Shown here: positions 28,409-37,189 of the stretch, piece after piece | How positions within the stretch are numbered: position 1 is the first letter of the stretch | Layout of the letters: each line of letters begins with the position of its first letter | Source: Xanthobacteraceae bacterium | GTDB lineage: Bacteria > Pseudomonadota > Alphaproteobacteria > Rhizobiales > Xanthobacteraceae | DNA length: 55,362 nucleotides | Direction: 5' to 3' | Assembly (NCBI GenBank): GCA_019748335.1 | Contig: JAIEPP010000545.1 | Location: 1 to 55,362, forward strand | Notes under the pieces: model-generated | The model's input: the letters and a program-made list of their open reading frames with translations, nothing else | What the model was told of the DNA's origin: nothing | Database searches by the model: none | Program-made: the position numbers and the translations under genes

Positions 28409-28837
28409 TCAGGGGTCCGACTCGGAGACGTCTTCGGGGATCTCCTGTCGCAGCTTCGGCCCTTTGACGAGGCGCCGGCCGAGCGCGGTGATGAAAGCCT
28501 CATACCGCTCGGCTGACTTGGCGCGTGCCGCCTGCGCCGCAGGCTCCGGCAAGGCCGGCGTGGTCGTGATCCAGAACCGGATGAACACCGCCAGCGTTTC
28601 GACAGCGATGCCGACGTCCCGCTCCAAGCGGGTCATGCGGCGGTCGATCTGGTCGAGGCGCTTGGCGACGACCGCCTCGCGCCGCTCGGCATCGTCCGGC
28701 GACAGGAAGGATGCAATGGCGGCCTCGGCGATCATGGATTGCGATTGATCCCGGCGCGCCGCGAAATCCGCCAGCGCCTGCGTCACGTCGGGGTCCAGAT
28801 AGACCGTGAACTTCGACTTTTTCCGATGGCTGGTCAT
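28409..28837 (-). CDS. CopG/ribbon-helix-helix protein next to traG
   Basis: The 142-residue protein opens with an RHH pattern (SKFTVYLDPDVTQALADFA), then a coiled-coil-like stretch (VVAKRLDQIDRRMTRLERD) and a hydrophobic helix (VETLAVFIRFWITTTPAL). Such CopG-like genes lie directly after traG in related elements and may control transfer genes or assist the relaxosome. It starts 5 bp from the traG stop. Confidence 0.85.
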   Translation of the reverse strand: MTSHRKKSKFTVYLDPDVTQALADFAARRDQSQSMIAEAAIASFLSPDDAERREAVVAKRLDQIDRRMTRLERDVGIAVETLAVFIRFWITTTPALPEPAAQAARAKSAERYEAFITALGRRLVKGPKLRQEIPEDVSESDP

Positions 28838-28842
28838 GGCGC

Positions 28843-30828
28843 TTACAGGTCCATGCCGTCATCGGGGTCGAGCGACACCTGGCGCGCGACACCCTGAACC
28901 TGACTGATCATCCGCCGATTGCGCATGGCGTCCTCATCGGTGTCGTCGGGAAGCTCGATTTCGAACTCGTTGGCGATGGGTTCTTTCTTTTCCGCCGGCT
29001 TGGCGCGGCTGAGTTCGGGTTGCAGCCGGCGTTCGGAATCGGTGGTGTCTTCGTCGTCGGACAGGTCGGCAGGCTTCCCGTCCAGCGCCTCCGGCCTCGC
29101 CGGGATCGGCAGGCTGCTCCAGTCGTCGGGGCGAGGCTTGTCGGGACGTTTCAGTTCGGGGGGCGACAGCAGGCGCTCGCGGAAACGGGCATCCTCATAG
29201 TAGCGCGCCTTCTTCGCCCGGATCGGCGGCGTGCCGGCGACCATGACGATTTCGTCGCTCGGCGGAAGCTGCATGATCTCGCCGGGCGTCAGCAACTGGC
29301 GGGCGGTCTCCGATCGCGAGACCATCAGATGGCCGAGCCATGGCGAGAGCCGATGCCCAGCATAGTTCTTCATCGCCTTCATTTCGGTCGCGGTGCCCAG
29401 CGCGTCGGACACGCGCTTGGCGGTGCGCTCGTCGTTCGTGGCGAAGGAAACGCGCACATGGCAGTTGTCGAGAATGGAGTTGTTGGGGCCGTATGCCTTT
29501 TCGATCTGGTTGAGTGATTGGGCGATCAGGAAGGCTTTGAGACCGTAACCCGCCATGAAGGCCAACGCACTCTCGAAGAAGTCGAGCCGCCCCAGCGCCG
29601 GAAACTCATCCAGCATCAAGAGCAGGCGGTGACGGTCGCCCTTCGCCTGCAGATCCTCGGTCAGACGACGGCCGATCTGGTTCAGCAGCAACCGGATCAG
29701 CGGCTTTGTTCTGTTGATGTCGGACGGCGGCACGACGAGGTAGAGCGTCGTCGGCCGCGCGCCGCCTACGACGTCGCTGATGCGCCAGTCGCAGCGCCGC
29801 GTCACCTCGGCGACGACGGGATCGCGGTAGAGGCCGAGGAACGACATGGCCGTGGACAGGACGCCGGAGCGCTCGTTGTCGGATTTGTTCAGCAGCTCGC
29901 GCGCCGCGCTGGCGACGACGGGATGCGGCCCGTCCTCGCCGAGATGGGCGGTCTTCATCATGGCGCGCAGCGTGGATTCGACGGGGCGCTTCGGATCGGA
30001 GAGGAAGTTGGCGACACCGGCGAGCGTCTTTTCCGGCTCGGCGTAGAGGACGTGGAGGATTGCGCCGACGAGCAGCGAATGGGAGGTCTTTTCCCAGTGA
30101 TTTCTCTTGTCGAGGCTCCCTTCGGGATCGACCAGAATATCGGCGATGTTTTGCACGTCGCGCACTTCCCATTCGCCGCGCCGCACCTCGAGCAAGGGAT
30201 TGTAGGCCGAGGATTTCGGATTGGTCGGATCGAAGAGGAGCACGCGGCCGTGGTGTGAGCGGAAACCGGATGTCAGCGTCCAGTTCTCTCCCTTGATGTC
30301 GTGGACGATGGCCGAGCCGGGCCAGGTCAGGAGCGAGGGCACGACAAGGCCGACGCCTTTGCCCGATCGCGTCGGGGCGAAGCACAGCACATGCTCCGGC
30401 CCGTCATGGCGCAGATACTCACGCTCGTAGCGGCCAAGTATGACGCCATCGGGATCGAGCAGCCCCGCAGCCTTCACCTCTTCCTTCTCGGCCCACCGTG
30501 CCGAGCCATAGGTCGCGGCGTCCTTGGCTTCGCGCGCCCGCCAGACCGACATGCCGATGGCGACGGCGATGGCGATGAAGCCGCCGGACGCGGCGATGAA
30601 CGCGCCCTGGGTGAAGATCTCCGGCGCATAGGCATCATAGGAGAACCACCACCAGAAGAAGGCGGGTGGATGGTAGAACGGCCAGCCGAACAGGACGAAC
30701 CAGGGCGGCCCGAGCTGCGCCTGAAACCCGAGGCTCCAGGCGACATATTCGGTCGTGCCCCAGGTGGTGGAGAGGACGATGAGGAGGACGATCAGAATCT
30801 GTCCCCAGAGGATTTTGGTCGCGGACAT
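28843..30828 (-). CDS. traG: TraG, type IV coupling protein (VirD4 family)
   Basis: The 661-residue protein has two N-terminal membrane helices (ILIVLLIVLSTTWGTTEYVAW and FIAASGGFIAIAVAIGMSV). The ATPase domain has Walker A APTRSGKGVGLVVPSLL (about 152-168) and Walker B LLLMLDEFPALG (about 409). Coupling proteins bring the relaxase-DNA complex to the Trb channel. The acidic C-terminal tail (about 570-640) is variable, as in other TraG proteins. The relaxase gene lies 24 bp upstream. Confidence 0.96.
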   Translation of the reverse strand: MSATKILWGQILIVLLIVLSTTWGTTEYVAWSLGFQAQLGPPWFVLFGWPFYHPPAFFWWWFSYDAYAPEIFTQGAFIAASGGFIAIAVAIGMSVWRAREAKDAATYGSARWAEKEEVKAAGLLDPDGVILGRYEREYLRHDGPEHVLCFAPTRSGKGVGLVVPSLLTWPGSAIVHDIKGENWTLTSGFRSHHGRVLLFDPTNPKSSAYNPLLEVRRGEWEVRDVQNIADILVDPEGSLDKRNHWEKTSHSLLVGAILHVLYAEPEKTLAGVANFLSDPKRPVESTLRAMMKTAHLGEDGPHPVVASAARELLNKSDNERSGVLSTAMSFLGLYRDPVVAEVTRRCDWRISDVVGGARPTTLYLVVPPSDINRTKPLIRLLLNQIGRRLTEDLQAKGDRHRLLLMLDEFPALGRLDFFESALAFMAGYGLKAFLIAQSLNQIEKAYGPNNSILDNCHVRVSFATNDERTAKRVSDALGTATEMKAMKNYAGHRLSPWLGHLMVSRSETARQLLTPGEIMQLPPSDEIVMVAGTPPIRAKKARYYEDARFRERLLSPPELKRPDKPRPDDWSSLPIPARPEALDGKPADLSDDEDTTDSERRLQPELSRAKPAEKKEPIANEFEIELPDDTDEDAMRNRRMISQVQGVARQVSLDPDDGMDL

Positions 30829-30852
30829 TGCGATGTTCCTTTCTGGTTGAGG

Positions 30853-32592
30853 CTAGAGGCCGAGCCCGCGCTTGCGGCCGAAATCCCAATCGACGCCGCC
30901 GCCGTCGCGGGCGACGCCGGAGACGTGGCGGCCGAGCTGCTTGTCGAGGGATGGCGACCAGGGCACGAGCTGGAAGCCGAGGCCGTCGTCGATCATGGCG
31001 AAGCGGCCGGAGGCGAGCGTCAGGCGCTGGCGATAGGTGCCGGCGACATATTCGCCGCTTTCGGCCGGCTTGAATGGCTGGCCGGTCTCCTTCGCCAATC
31101 TGCTGGCCACGGCATCGACTTCGCGGCGGCGGAGCGTATCGATCAGGTTGCGGTTGAAGATGACGCGGCGCCCCTGCTGCTCGGCGAGACCTTCGCCGAC
31201 CAGATGCTCCGTGCGTTGCCGCATCGCGTCCCGCACTTCGGCGCCGAAACCGCCGTCCGACATGGCGACGGGTTCGCGGGCGATGGATTGCCGGTCGAGC
31301 CAGGTTGCGCCGGTGGCGCTCACCTGATGCTGGAGATCGAGATCGGAGCGGACGGCGAGCGCGACACGGTGCTCGCCTTTCGCGTCCTCGTAGGCGCGCA
31401 GCTCGACGATCGATCCCGGCGGGCTGTCGCCGGTGGCGTCGAGATGCGGCAGCCTGATGTGATGGGTGCGGCCGTCCACACCGTCGACCACGGCGTAGGC
31501 CGTTCCCTTCAGCTCGTCGTCAAGGCCGCGTTCGACCAGGCGGCCGATAACGGGAACATCGAGGCTCTCCCCGGCGAGGACATAGCTGGCCGAGCCGCGT
31601 TCGATGCCGCGTTCGGTGAGCGCCCGGTGCATCCGCTTGATGATGTCGCCGCGCTCGCCGAGTTCGCGAAGTGTGGATTCGGCCTCGGCCTTGATGAACC
31701 ATTGCTGGTGTCCGACCTGTCCGGCCAGCCCACGGATTTCGAGGGTGCGCAGCCTGCCGACCTTCAGCGCGTGAAATTCGTCTGGCTGCTGGCCGGGCTG
31801 CGGAGCGAGGTCGATGATGCCCGACTTGCCGGCGTCGCGGACAAGCTGCCGGTCGAGCTGCGTCCAGCGTTCGGCTTCGACCTGCCGCTCCAGATTGCGG
31901 TTGATCTCCAGATCGGTGCGAGGCCCAAGTTCCTGGGTGACGAGATCCTGCGCGCGGGCGCGCATTCCCTCCTTGATATAGTCGCGGGAGATCACGAGAT
32001 CCTGGCCGTCGTCGGTGCGGCCGCGCAGGATGATATGGATGTGGGGATTGTCGGTGTTCCAATGATCGACGCCGACCCAATCGAGCTTCGTGCCGAGATC
32101 CTTTTCCATCTGCCCCATCAGCTCGCGGGCGTGGTCCTTGAGGTCGGCCATATCCACGGCGTCCTCGGACGAGACGATGAAGCGGAAATGGTGCCGGTCA
32201 TCCTCGCAGCGCGCCGCGAAGTCGCGGGCGTCCACGTTATCGCCTTCAGGGCCGAACAGCCGCGCTTTCTCCCCGTCTCGGGTCACGCCGTCGCGGCGCA
32301 GATAGGTCAGGTGCGCAGCCAGCGGCGCGGCGCGCGCGCTATGGCGCACCACGCGGGTCTTGATGACGACGATGCGCGAGCGGCCGGTCAGCAGGCGATT
32401 GGCCTGGATGCTGGCGCGCTGGCCGCGCCCGAAGCGCGAACGGTTGCCGGGCGTGATCTTGCCGGAACGGGAGACGCGGCCCCCGGCCTTCTGCGCGGCG
32501 GCGAGCGCCTGCGAAATGAAAGGCCGGGCCTGCTGTGCGCGGGTCGAGCGGATGCGCCCAGGCCGGACGCGAATTTCGCTGTCATCGGCCAT
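30853..32592 (-). CDS. VirD2-type relaxase with DUF3363 region
   Basis: The relaxase domain shows HLTYLRRDGV with the probable catalytic tyrosine near residue 94 and the metal-binding HUH motif NPHIHIILRG near 179-188. The C-terminal half matches the DUF3363 region of MOBP-like relaxases in alphaproteobacterial elements. I chose ATG 32592 (MADDSEIRVRPGRIR, 579 residues). A GTG at 32607 would add five residues, and neither has a strong ribosome site. It nicks oriT and pilots the strand. A cluster of short palindromic repeats lies just upstream (32604-32732). Confidence 0.94.
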   Translation of the reverse strand: MADDSEIRVRPGRIRSTRAQQARPFISQALAAAQKAGGRVSRSGKITPGNRSRFGRGQRASIQANRLLTGRSRIVVIKTRVVRHSARAAPLAAHLTYLRRDGVTRDGEKARLFGPEGDNVDARDFAARCEDDRHHFRFIVSSEDAVDMADLKDHARELMGQMEKDLGTKLDWVGVDHWNTDNPHIHIILRGRTDDGQDLVISRDYIKEGMRARAQDLVTQELGPRTDLEINRNLERQVEAERWTQLDRQLVRDAGKSGIIDLAPQPGQQPDEFHALKVGRLRTLEIRGLAGQVGHQQWFIKAEAESTLRELGERGDIIKRMHRALTERGIERGSASYVLAGESLDVPVIGRLVERGLDDELKGTAYAVVDGVDGRTHHIRLPHLDATGDSPPGSIVELRAYEDAKGEHRVALAVRSDLDLQHQVSATGATWLDRQSIAREPVAMSDGGFGAEVRDAMRQRTEHLVGEGLAEQQGRRVIFNRNLIDTLRRREVDAVASRLAKETGQPFKPAESGEYVAGTYRQRLTLASGRFAMIDDGLGFQLVPWSPSLDKQLGRHVSGVARDGGGVDWDFGRKRGLGL

Positions 32593-32603
32593 GGCGGAGC
32601 CCC

Positions 32604-32732
32604 GCACGGTGCAAAAGGAACAAGAAAATCAGTAAGATGGGCGCGCGGCGCACGGTGCGCGAAAGCGCGGCACGGTGCGAAACGCGCCGAAAACCCAAGC
32701 AAAAACAACCGACCGACCGAAGCGCACCGTGC
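32604..32732. repeat. Four GCACSGTGC palindromes, candidate oriT or relaxosome site
   Basis: GCACGGTGC occurs at 32604-32612, 32650-32658 and 32670-32678, and GCACCGTGC at 32724-32732. The last is embedded in GCGCACCGTGCGC followed by TTTTT. The repeats occupy the non-coding gap (32593-32835) between the relaxase and transglycosylase genes, where an oriT or an operator for the transfer genes is expected. The nick site itself cannot be read from the sequence. Confidence 0.5.
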
Positions 32733-32835
32733 GCCTTTTTATCTCGCCATCGTCCGGTTGTTGTGCCTGCCTCTGCCCCTTGCCCCCTCCCTGACACGCC
32801 GGAACACGATTGCGTGCGAATGGCGGCCCGCACGC

Positions 32836-33615
32836 TCATGGGCGCTCTCCTGGGGTGGAGCGTGCGACGACAAGGGGCGAATCCGATGTTGCGGCCGGAC
32901 CGGATGGCCTCGCCGTGACGGAGGATCGGCTCTCGTCCGAACGCTCATTGGCCGACCGCGGCGCTGCGGAGTGAGCATCGGCGGAACGCACGACGAAGAT
33001 CGCCGCCTCACGCCAATCGGGTGGCGGATCGGATCGCCGGACTGACGTTTCGGGTGCAGCCGCGCCGCCGAGAGCCGGCACGAGCGCGGCGACGTAGGCC
33101 CGCGTTTCGGCCGGCAGCGCGCGGCCGGTCGAGCGATGGTCGTCGTAGCGGCCGGGACCGGCGTTGTAGGCCGCGAGCATCGCGCCGACATCGCCATAGC
33201 GGTCCCACATTTCGCGCAGATAGGCCGTGCCCGCCATGATGTTGTCGTGCGGGTCATAAGGGTCGCGGCCGAGACGGTAGCGGGCGCGCAAGCCCGCCCA
33301 CGTATCGGGCATGACCTGCATCAGCCCCAACGCGCCCGCCGACGAGATCGCGTGCACGTCGCCCGCGCTCTCGGCGCGCAGCACGGCGCGAATCCAGCGT
33401 TCGGGGATGCCGAACCGCTGCGCCGCCTCGGTGATGTGGGCAGCGTGCGGATCGACCGGGGCGATGCGTGTAGCCGGTGCCGACTGTGCAAGAACAGCGC
33501 CGGTTGCGCTCGCCGCGAGGATCAGGCCGGAAAGGAGAAAGAGAGCCATGCGACGGGTGGCGTTATGCCGCCCGCGCGCACTCCGATGGCTCGTCGATGG
33601 ACGGCGAGCAGGCAT
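32836..33615 (-). CDS. Lytic transglycosylase (SLT fold, VirB1-like)
   Basis: The 259-residue protein has a signal segment (MALFLLSGLILAASATGAVLA, from Met23) and an SLT domain: RAVLRAESAGDVHAIS with the catalytic Glu, then GALGLMQVMPDTW and AAYNAGPGRY. It would open peptidoglycan for the mating channel. The start at 33615 has AAGGA 8 bp upstream, and Met23 (33549) is the alternative. The C-terminal 80 residues are low-complexity. Confidence 0.92.
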   Translation of the reverse strand: MPARRPSTSHRSARGRHNATRRMALFLLSGLILAASATGAVLAQSAPATRIAPVDPHAAHITEAAQRFGIPERWIRAVLRAESAGDVHAISSAGALGLMQVMPDTWAGLRARYRLGRDPYDPHDNIMAGTAYLREMWDRYGDVGAMLAAYNAGPGRYDDHRSTGRALPAETRAYVAALVPALGGAAAPETSVRRSDPPPDWREAAIFVVRSADAHSAAPRSANERSDESRSSVTARPSGPAATSDSPLVVARSTPGERP

Positions 33616-33618
33616 CGG

Positions 33619-33966
33619 TCAGTCCTTCTCGGCTCGGTCGCGCGGACGCGACCAGTGCAGCGACCAGGCGCTCCCGGAATCGTCGTCGCGGAACAGGTTG
33701 GCGCGGATCGGCTGCGGAAAAGTCGGATCGTCGATCAGCAACGCGACATATTCACCGGCCTTCTCGCCGGTGCGCTTCCAGCCCGCGCCGATCTCCGCGC
33801 CTGTTTCGTTGTTCGTGGCATCGAAGACGTGAACGCGATAGTCGGGTGCGTTTTCGGCGTCGGACGGCTCGGCCGGAACGATGATGACGTCCTGGACGAG
33901 CAACAGCGTTTGAAGGTTGCCGGTGAAGCCGGTCTCTTCGCGCGCGAATTCACCAATCTGAGGCAT
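33619..33966 (-). CDS. DUF736 protein (first copy)
   Basis: The 115-residue DUF736 protein starts at ATG 33966 (MPQIGEFAREETGFTGNLQT) after AAGGAAG. The longer in-frame start adds 41 unrelated residues. DUF736 proteins are small beta-rich proteins of unknown function, common in rhizobial and sphingomonad conjugative elements. A second paralogue lies at 39429-39755. The start of the transglycosylase gene is 3 bp past its stop. Confidence 0.9.
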   Translation of the reverse strand: MPQIGEFAREETGFTGNLQTLLLVQDVIIVPAEPSDAENAPDYRVHVFDATNNETGAEIGAGWKRTGEKAGEYVALLIDDPTFPQPIRANLFRDDDSGSAWSLHWSRPRDRAEKD

Positions 33967-34034
33967 GATTGCTTCCTTTGCGGTGGCGTTGAAAAAGCAT
34001 CGGCGAGCACCGCTCCCGCCGATGGGGGAAGCCG

Positions 34035-34580
34035 TCAGCGCGTCGGCGCGCGCCACTCGAAGCGGCCATTGCCGTCTTCGTCGGTCCACAGCGGGACCGC
34101 GTGGCCGATGATCTGGTCGGTGGACGTCAGGCCGAAGTAGCGGCCGTCGAGGCTGTCGCGGACCTGCCAGTTCATGAGGAAGACTTCGCCGGTCTGGATG
34201 CGGCGGCAGCCCTGCCAGGCCGGCAGATCGCGCCCCACGCGATCACGCTGCAGCGCCTTGCCCATCTCGACGCCATCGACCGTGATGGTCAGGTTCGAGC
34301 GGCATACGGTCTGCCCGGAAACGCCGAGAACGCGCTTGAGCAGCGGCACGCCCTTGGGCAGATAGCCGCGCTCGGCCATGAAGGTGGCGAGCGGTTCGGG
34401 TGCGTCGACCGCGACAAGATCGGTGACGTCGAACGGCCCGTCGAAGTTGATCGTGTAGAAGCCGATGGGCGCACTGGCCGAGGCGTTCCACATGAGCTTG
34501 ATCGGCATCGGCGTGAGCGCCGGATAGCCGACGCCCATCGTGGCGAGCGCCGTGACGAGGACGAGGCTGGCGCGCGTCAT
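34035..34580 (-). CDS. traF: TraF, S26-family conjugation peptidase
   Basis: The 181-residue signal-peptidase-like protein has a hydrophobic N-terminus, the catalytic serine in NASASAPIGFY (Ser36) and the general-base lysine in LLKRVLGVSGQ (Lys82). TraF matures and cyclises TrbC-type pilins. Its start overlaps the DUF2840 stop by 4 bp, ending a chain of coupled genes that begins at repA. Confidence 0.93.
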   Translation of the reverse strand: MTRASLVLVTALATMGVGYPALTPMPIKLMWNASASAPIGFYTINFDGPFDVTDLVAVDAPEPLATFMAERGYLPKGVPLLKRVLGVSGQTVCRSNLTITVDGVEMGKALQRDRVGRDLPAWQGCRRIQTGEVFLMNWQVRDSLDGRYFGLTSTDQIIGHAVPLWTDEDGNGRFEWRAPTR

Positions 34581-35098
34581 GGCTGGACCTTCCTGCGCAG
34601 GAGGAAGGCTCGGTGCTGTTCGAGCGTATAGGCGCGCGGCTGATGGGCGGCGGCCATCCGGTTGTGGACGTGCCGCCAGTGCTCCGGCGAAACGGCGTCC
34701 GCATCGATGCCGATCGCCTCGATCGCATCGACGTGGCGCAGCACGTCCTCGACCTTCGGCCAGCCCTCGATCTTCAGCAGGATTTCGCCGCCCGGCCGCA
34801 CGAAAGGCAGCGTCTGGTAAGCCTCGCCCGGTTCGACCGCACGCACGATGTCGATGCGCGAGATGATCGTGCCGAAGTCGTTCGCCGCCCATCGCACGAA
34901 GGCGAAGACGGTGTTCGGCCGGAAAGAGAGAACGCGCTGGCGACGGTCGAGGATTTGTTCGTTCGCCGCCTGGCCGAACCTGATCCAGTATTCGATCTTC
35001 TTCTCGATCCACGTCAGTTCGACGCGGGTCATGCGATCATGGATGAGCGCGAACGGCATCGGGCCGCCGCGCTCGCGGGGGGCCGCGGTGCCGGTCAT
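34577..35098 (-). CDS. DUF2840 protein
   Basis: The 173-residue protein (MTRVELTWIEKKIEYWIRFG core from about residue 23) matches DUF2840, found only next to traF/parA in these elements. Its function is unknown. The first ATG (35098) overlaps the upstream stop by 4 bp. A later Met (MPFALIH, residue 14) could also serve as the start. Confidence 0.88.
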   Translation of the reverse strand: MTGTAAPRERGGPMPFALIHDRMTRVELTWIEKKIEYWIRFGQAANEQILDRRQRVLSFRPNTVFAFVRWAANDFGTIISRIDIVRAVEPGEAYQTLPFVRPGGEILLKIEGWPKVEDVLRHVDAIEAIGIDADAVSPEHWRHVHNRMAAAHQPRAYTLEQHRAFLLRRKVQP

Positions 35099-35346
35099 GT
35101 GCGGTCTCCTGGGGTCGGGGGAAATTCGCGAGAGAGCAGCTCGCGCAGCATGTCGGCGACGGTGACGCCGCGCCCGAAGGCCGCGATCTTGATCCGACCG
35201 CGCAGCGCGGGCGTCACGTCGATGGTGAGCCGCGCCGTGTAGGCGGTCGCCTCGGATGCGCGCGGCGGGCTCTCGGCCGTCTTGATCCATTGCTCGGGAT
35301 CGGCGGGGCGCGTAGCGAAGCCGCGCTTTTCGACGCGGACCGTCAT
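35095..35346 (-). CDS. Small ribbon-helix-helix protein paired with ParA
   Basis: The 83-residue protein has a disordered basic N-terminus and a C-terminal RHH pattern (ARLTIDVTPALRGRIKIAAF, VTVADMLRELLSREF). Its place directly after a short ParA and its size resemble ParG-type centromere-binding partners of ParF. I infer that it is the partition adaptor of the element, though it could also be an antitoxin-like regulator. It has ATGA overlaps at both ends. Confidence 0.8.
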   Translation of the reverse strand: MTVRVEKRGFATRPADPEQWIKTAESPPRASEATAYTARLTIDVTPALRGRIKIAAFGRGVTVADMLRELLSREFPPTPGDRT

Positions 35347-35999
35347 GACGCGCCTCCGTCGCCGATGCGCAGCCGCGCGATCTCGGATGCGAGCGCGGCG
35401 ATTTCGCGGGCGGCGGGCGAGCGGCTGTCGATCTCCGAGGCGAGCCGCCCGGACTGCGCGGCGTCGGCGAAGACGACGCGCTGGCCGATGGTGCTGGCGA
35501 GCACCGGCGGATCGTGATCGGCCAGCGTCTCGGCCGTCTCGCGAGCGATGACGGTGCGCGCGGCGCAGCGGTTGAGAACGAAACGGGCGACGAGCTGTGG
35601 CCGGTAGATGCGCGCTTCCGACAGGAGCGAAAGCATCTCGGCCGAGGCCCAGCCGTCGAGCGGTGACGGCTGCACCGGGATCAGCACGAGGTCGGCGGCG
35701 AGCAATGCCGACCGCATGAGGCCGGCGACGCGCGGCGGGCCGTCGATGACGATGTGATCGACATCGCGCGCCAGCTCGGGCGCTTCGCTGTGGAGCGTAT
35801 CGCGCGCCAGGCCGACGACGCCGAACGAGCGTGGCAGGCCCTCATGGCTGCGCTGCTCGGACCAGTCGAGCGCCGAGCCTTGCGGGTCCGCGTCGATCAG
35901 CGTGACACGCCGGCCGCGCCCGGCGAGTTCACCGGCGAGGTGGAGCGCGAGCGTCGTCTTCCCGACCCCGCCTTTCTGATTGAGAAGCGCGACGATCAT
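35343..35999 (-). CDS. parA: ParA-family partition ATPase
   Basis: The 218-residue ATPase opens MIVALLNQKGGVGKTTLALH with the deviant Walker A (residues 9-16) and has VTLIDADPQGSALDW and the VIDGPPR switch. It lacks an N-terminal helix-turn-helix, so it is the short ParF-like type, which fits an RHH partner rather than a classical ParB. It is coupled by 4-bp overlaps to repA upstream and the RHH gene downstream. Confidence 0.94.
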   Translation of the reverse strand: MIVALLNQKGGVGKTTLALHLAGELAGRGRRVTLIDADPQGSALDWSEQRSHEGLPRSFGVVGLARDTLHSEAPELARDVDHIVIDGPPRVAGLMRSALLAADLVLIPVQPSPLDGWASAEMLSLLSEARIYRPQLVARFVLNRCAARTVIARETAETLADHDPPVLASTIGQRVVFADAAQSGRLASEIDSRSPAAREIAALASEIARLRIGDGGAS

Positions 36000-37171
36000 C
36001 GGCGTTCCCCCGGTGGATCGAGGGGAAGCCGGGGCGTTTCGGGATCGCCGACGTTGGATGACAGGATGTTGCCGGAAGCCCTTTGCGGGCCGGACTGTGC
36101 GGTCGGGACGCTCTTTTTGGCCGCTACACTGAGGCTTCTGGCAGCGTCGCGGATGAGGTTTTCCACATCGCGCGCGCGCTCTTCAAGGTTAGATTCTTGG
36201 TTAGACTCTAAGTTAAGGGCGCGAATCCGCCTGCGATTTCCAGACGTTAAGGCCGGTTTGGGTTCCTGATAGCACGAGCCTCGGGTTCCCGATGGCACGA
36301 TAGTCCGGGTTCCCGATAGCACGAGCCCGTCCACAGGTTTTCCACAGGCCGCGAGCGGCTCGAAAGCGAGCAGCGTTCGCCCGCCCATTTCCACCTCCAG
36401 CGACAGGACGTAGCCGGGTAGCGGCTGGCGCCGCACGATGTCGCGCAGCTCGAACGCGAAGCGTTTGAACGGCGACAGACTGCCGGATTTGACGTGGAGG
36501 TGGCGCAGGTCGAAACGCCAGCCGTCGCGCTGGCGGCCGCCGTGTTTGCGCACGATGCGGTAGAGCCAGCGGTCGAGGCCGCCGGTGAGATGGAAATAGG
36601 CCGGGTCGATGGTGAGGATGAGCGCGTCATCGAGGACGGCTTTGTAGAACCAGTCGGGGACGATCAGTTCGATGCCGTCCGGCCGTCCATTGCGTTCGGT
36701 GCGCTCCTGCCATTCGTTGATCCATGAAAAACGGTGGCGGCGGCCCTCGGTGGGCTGGCGGATCGATGTCGAGATGGTGGTCGATTGCAGCCGGTCCAGC
36801 GCGGCCTTGAGCCGCTGATAGTCGCGCATGGATGTGCCGCGACCGACATAGGTGAGGATCTCATACGGTGTCGCCGCCATCAGCCGGGAGGTGCGGAGCC
36901 CGGCGTCGCGGGCCTCAACGATCTGGCTGGCCGCCCAGATCAGGATGTCGGCGTCCCAGATCGTTGCCATGCCATGATCGGGAACGGCCTCGACCCGGAT
37001 AGAGACGCCGCCCGCCGAAAAATCGATCGGCGCTATGCGGTGCGATTTCGAGAGGGAGAAGAAGGGATAGGCCATGAGATCCTGCGCGTCTCGTGGGGCG
37101 AAGTCGCCGGGGAGCGCGCGAAACAGGTCGAGCTGCCCGCGCTCCGAAGGGTCACGACGCCGCACCACCAT
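35996..37171 (-). CDS. repA: RepA-type replication initiator (RPA family)
   Basis: The 391-residue protein matches plasmid initiators of the RPA/RepA family: DLMAYPFFSLSKSHRIAPID near residues 30-50, ATIWDADILIWAASQIVEA near 89-107, a winged-helix region around 115-200, and LDRWLYRIVRKHGG near 220. Such genes let integrated elements replicate autonomously after excision. The last ~110 codons (36000-36330) are unusual: they hold three iteron-like repeats and DnaA-box-like sites (separate entry), and the encoded tail looks unconserved. It is first in a chain repA-parA-RHH-DUF2840-traF, with each junction overlapping by 4 bp. Confidence 0.92.
   Translation of the reverse strand: MVVRRRDPSERGQLDLFRALPGDFAPRDAQDLMAYPFFSLSKSHRIAPIDFSAGGVSIRVEAVPDHGMATIWDADILIWAASQIVEARDAGLRTSRLMAATPYEILTYVGRGTSMRDYQRLKAALDRLQSTTISTSIRQPTEGRRHRFSWINEWQERTERNGRPDGIELIVPDWFYKAVLDDALILTIDPAYFHLTGGLDRWLYRIVRKHGGRQRDGWRFDLRHLHVKSGSLSPFKRFAFELRDIVRRQPLPGYVLSLEVEMGGRTLLAFEPLAACGKPVDGLVLSGTRTIVPSGTRGSCYQEPKPALTSGNRRRIRALNLESNQESNLEERARDVENLIRDAARSLSVAAKKSVPTAQSGPQRASGNILSSNVGDPETPRLPLDPPGERR
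36159..36346. other. Candidate replication origin inside the 3' part of repA
   Basis: Three 18-bp repeats GGGTTCCYGATRGCACGA lie at 36260-36277, 36283-36300 and 36307-36324. Two copies of TTTTCCACA, which fits the DnaA-box consensus TTWTNCACA, lie at 36159-36167 and 36338-36346 on either side. Between the left box and the repeats is an AT-rich stretch with 12-bp periodicity (GGTTAGATTCTT at 36187, GGTTAGACTCTA at 36199). The first two iterons are 23 bp apart and so fall in different reading frames, which argues for a DNA-level function. Iterons plus DnaA boxes plus an AT-rich element is the classical layout of an iteron origin. Confidence 0.65.
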
Positions 37172-37189
37172 GAAAGGGACCAGCCGCGA

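Noticed and set aside
30301..33045. Open frame of 914 codons on the plus strand
   Set aside because: It lies opposite TraG and the VirD2-type relaxase, which have clear motifs. Its composition is that of an antisense frame in GC-rich DNA.
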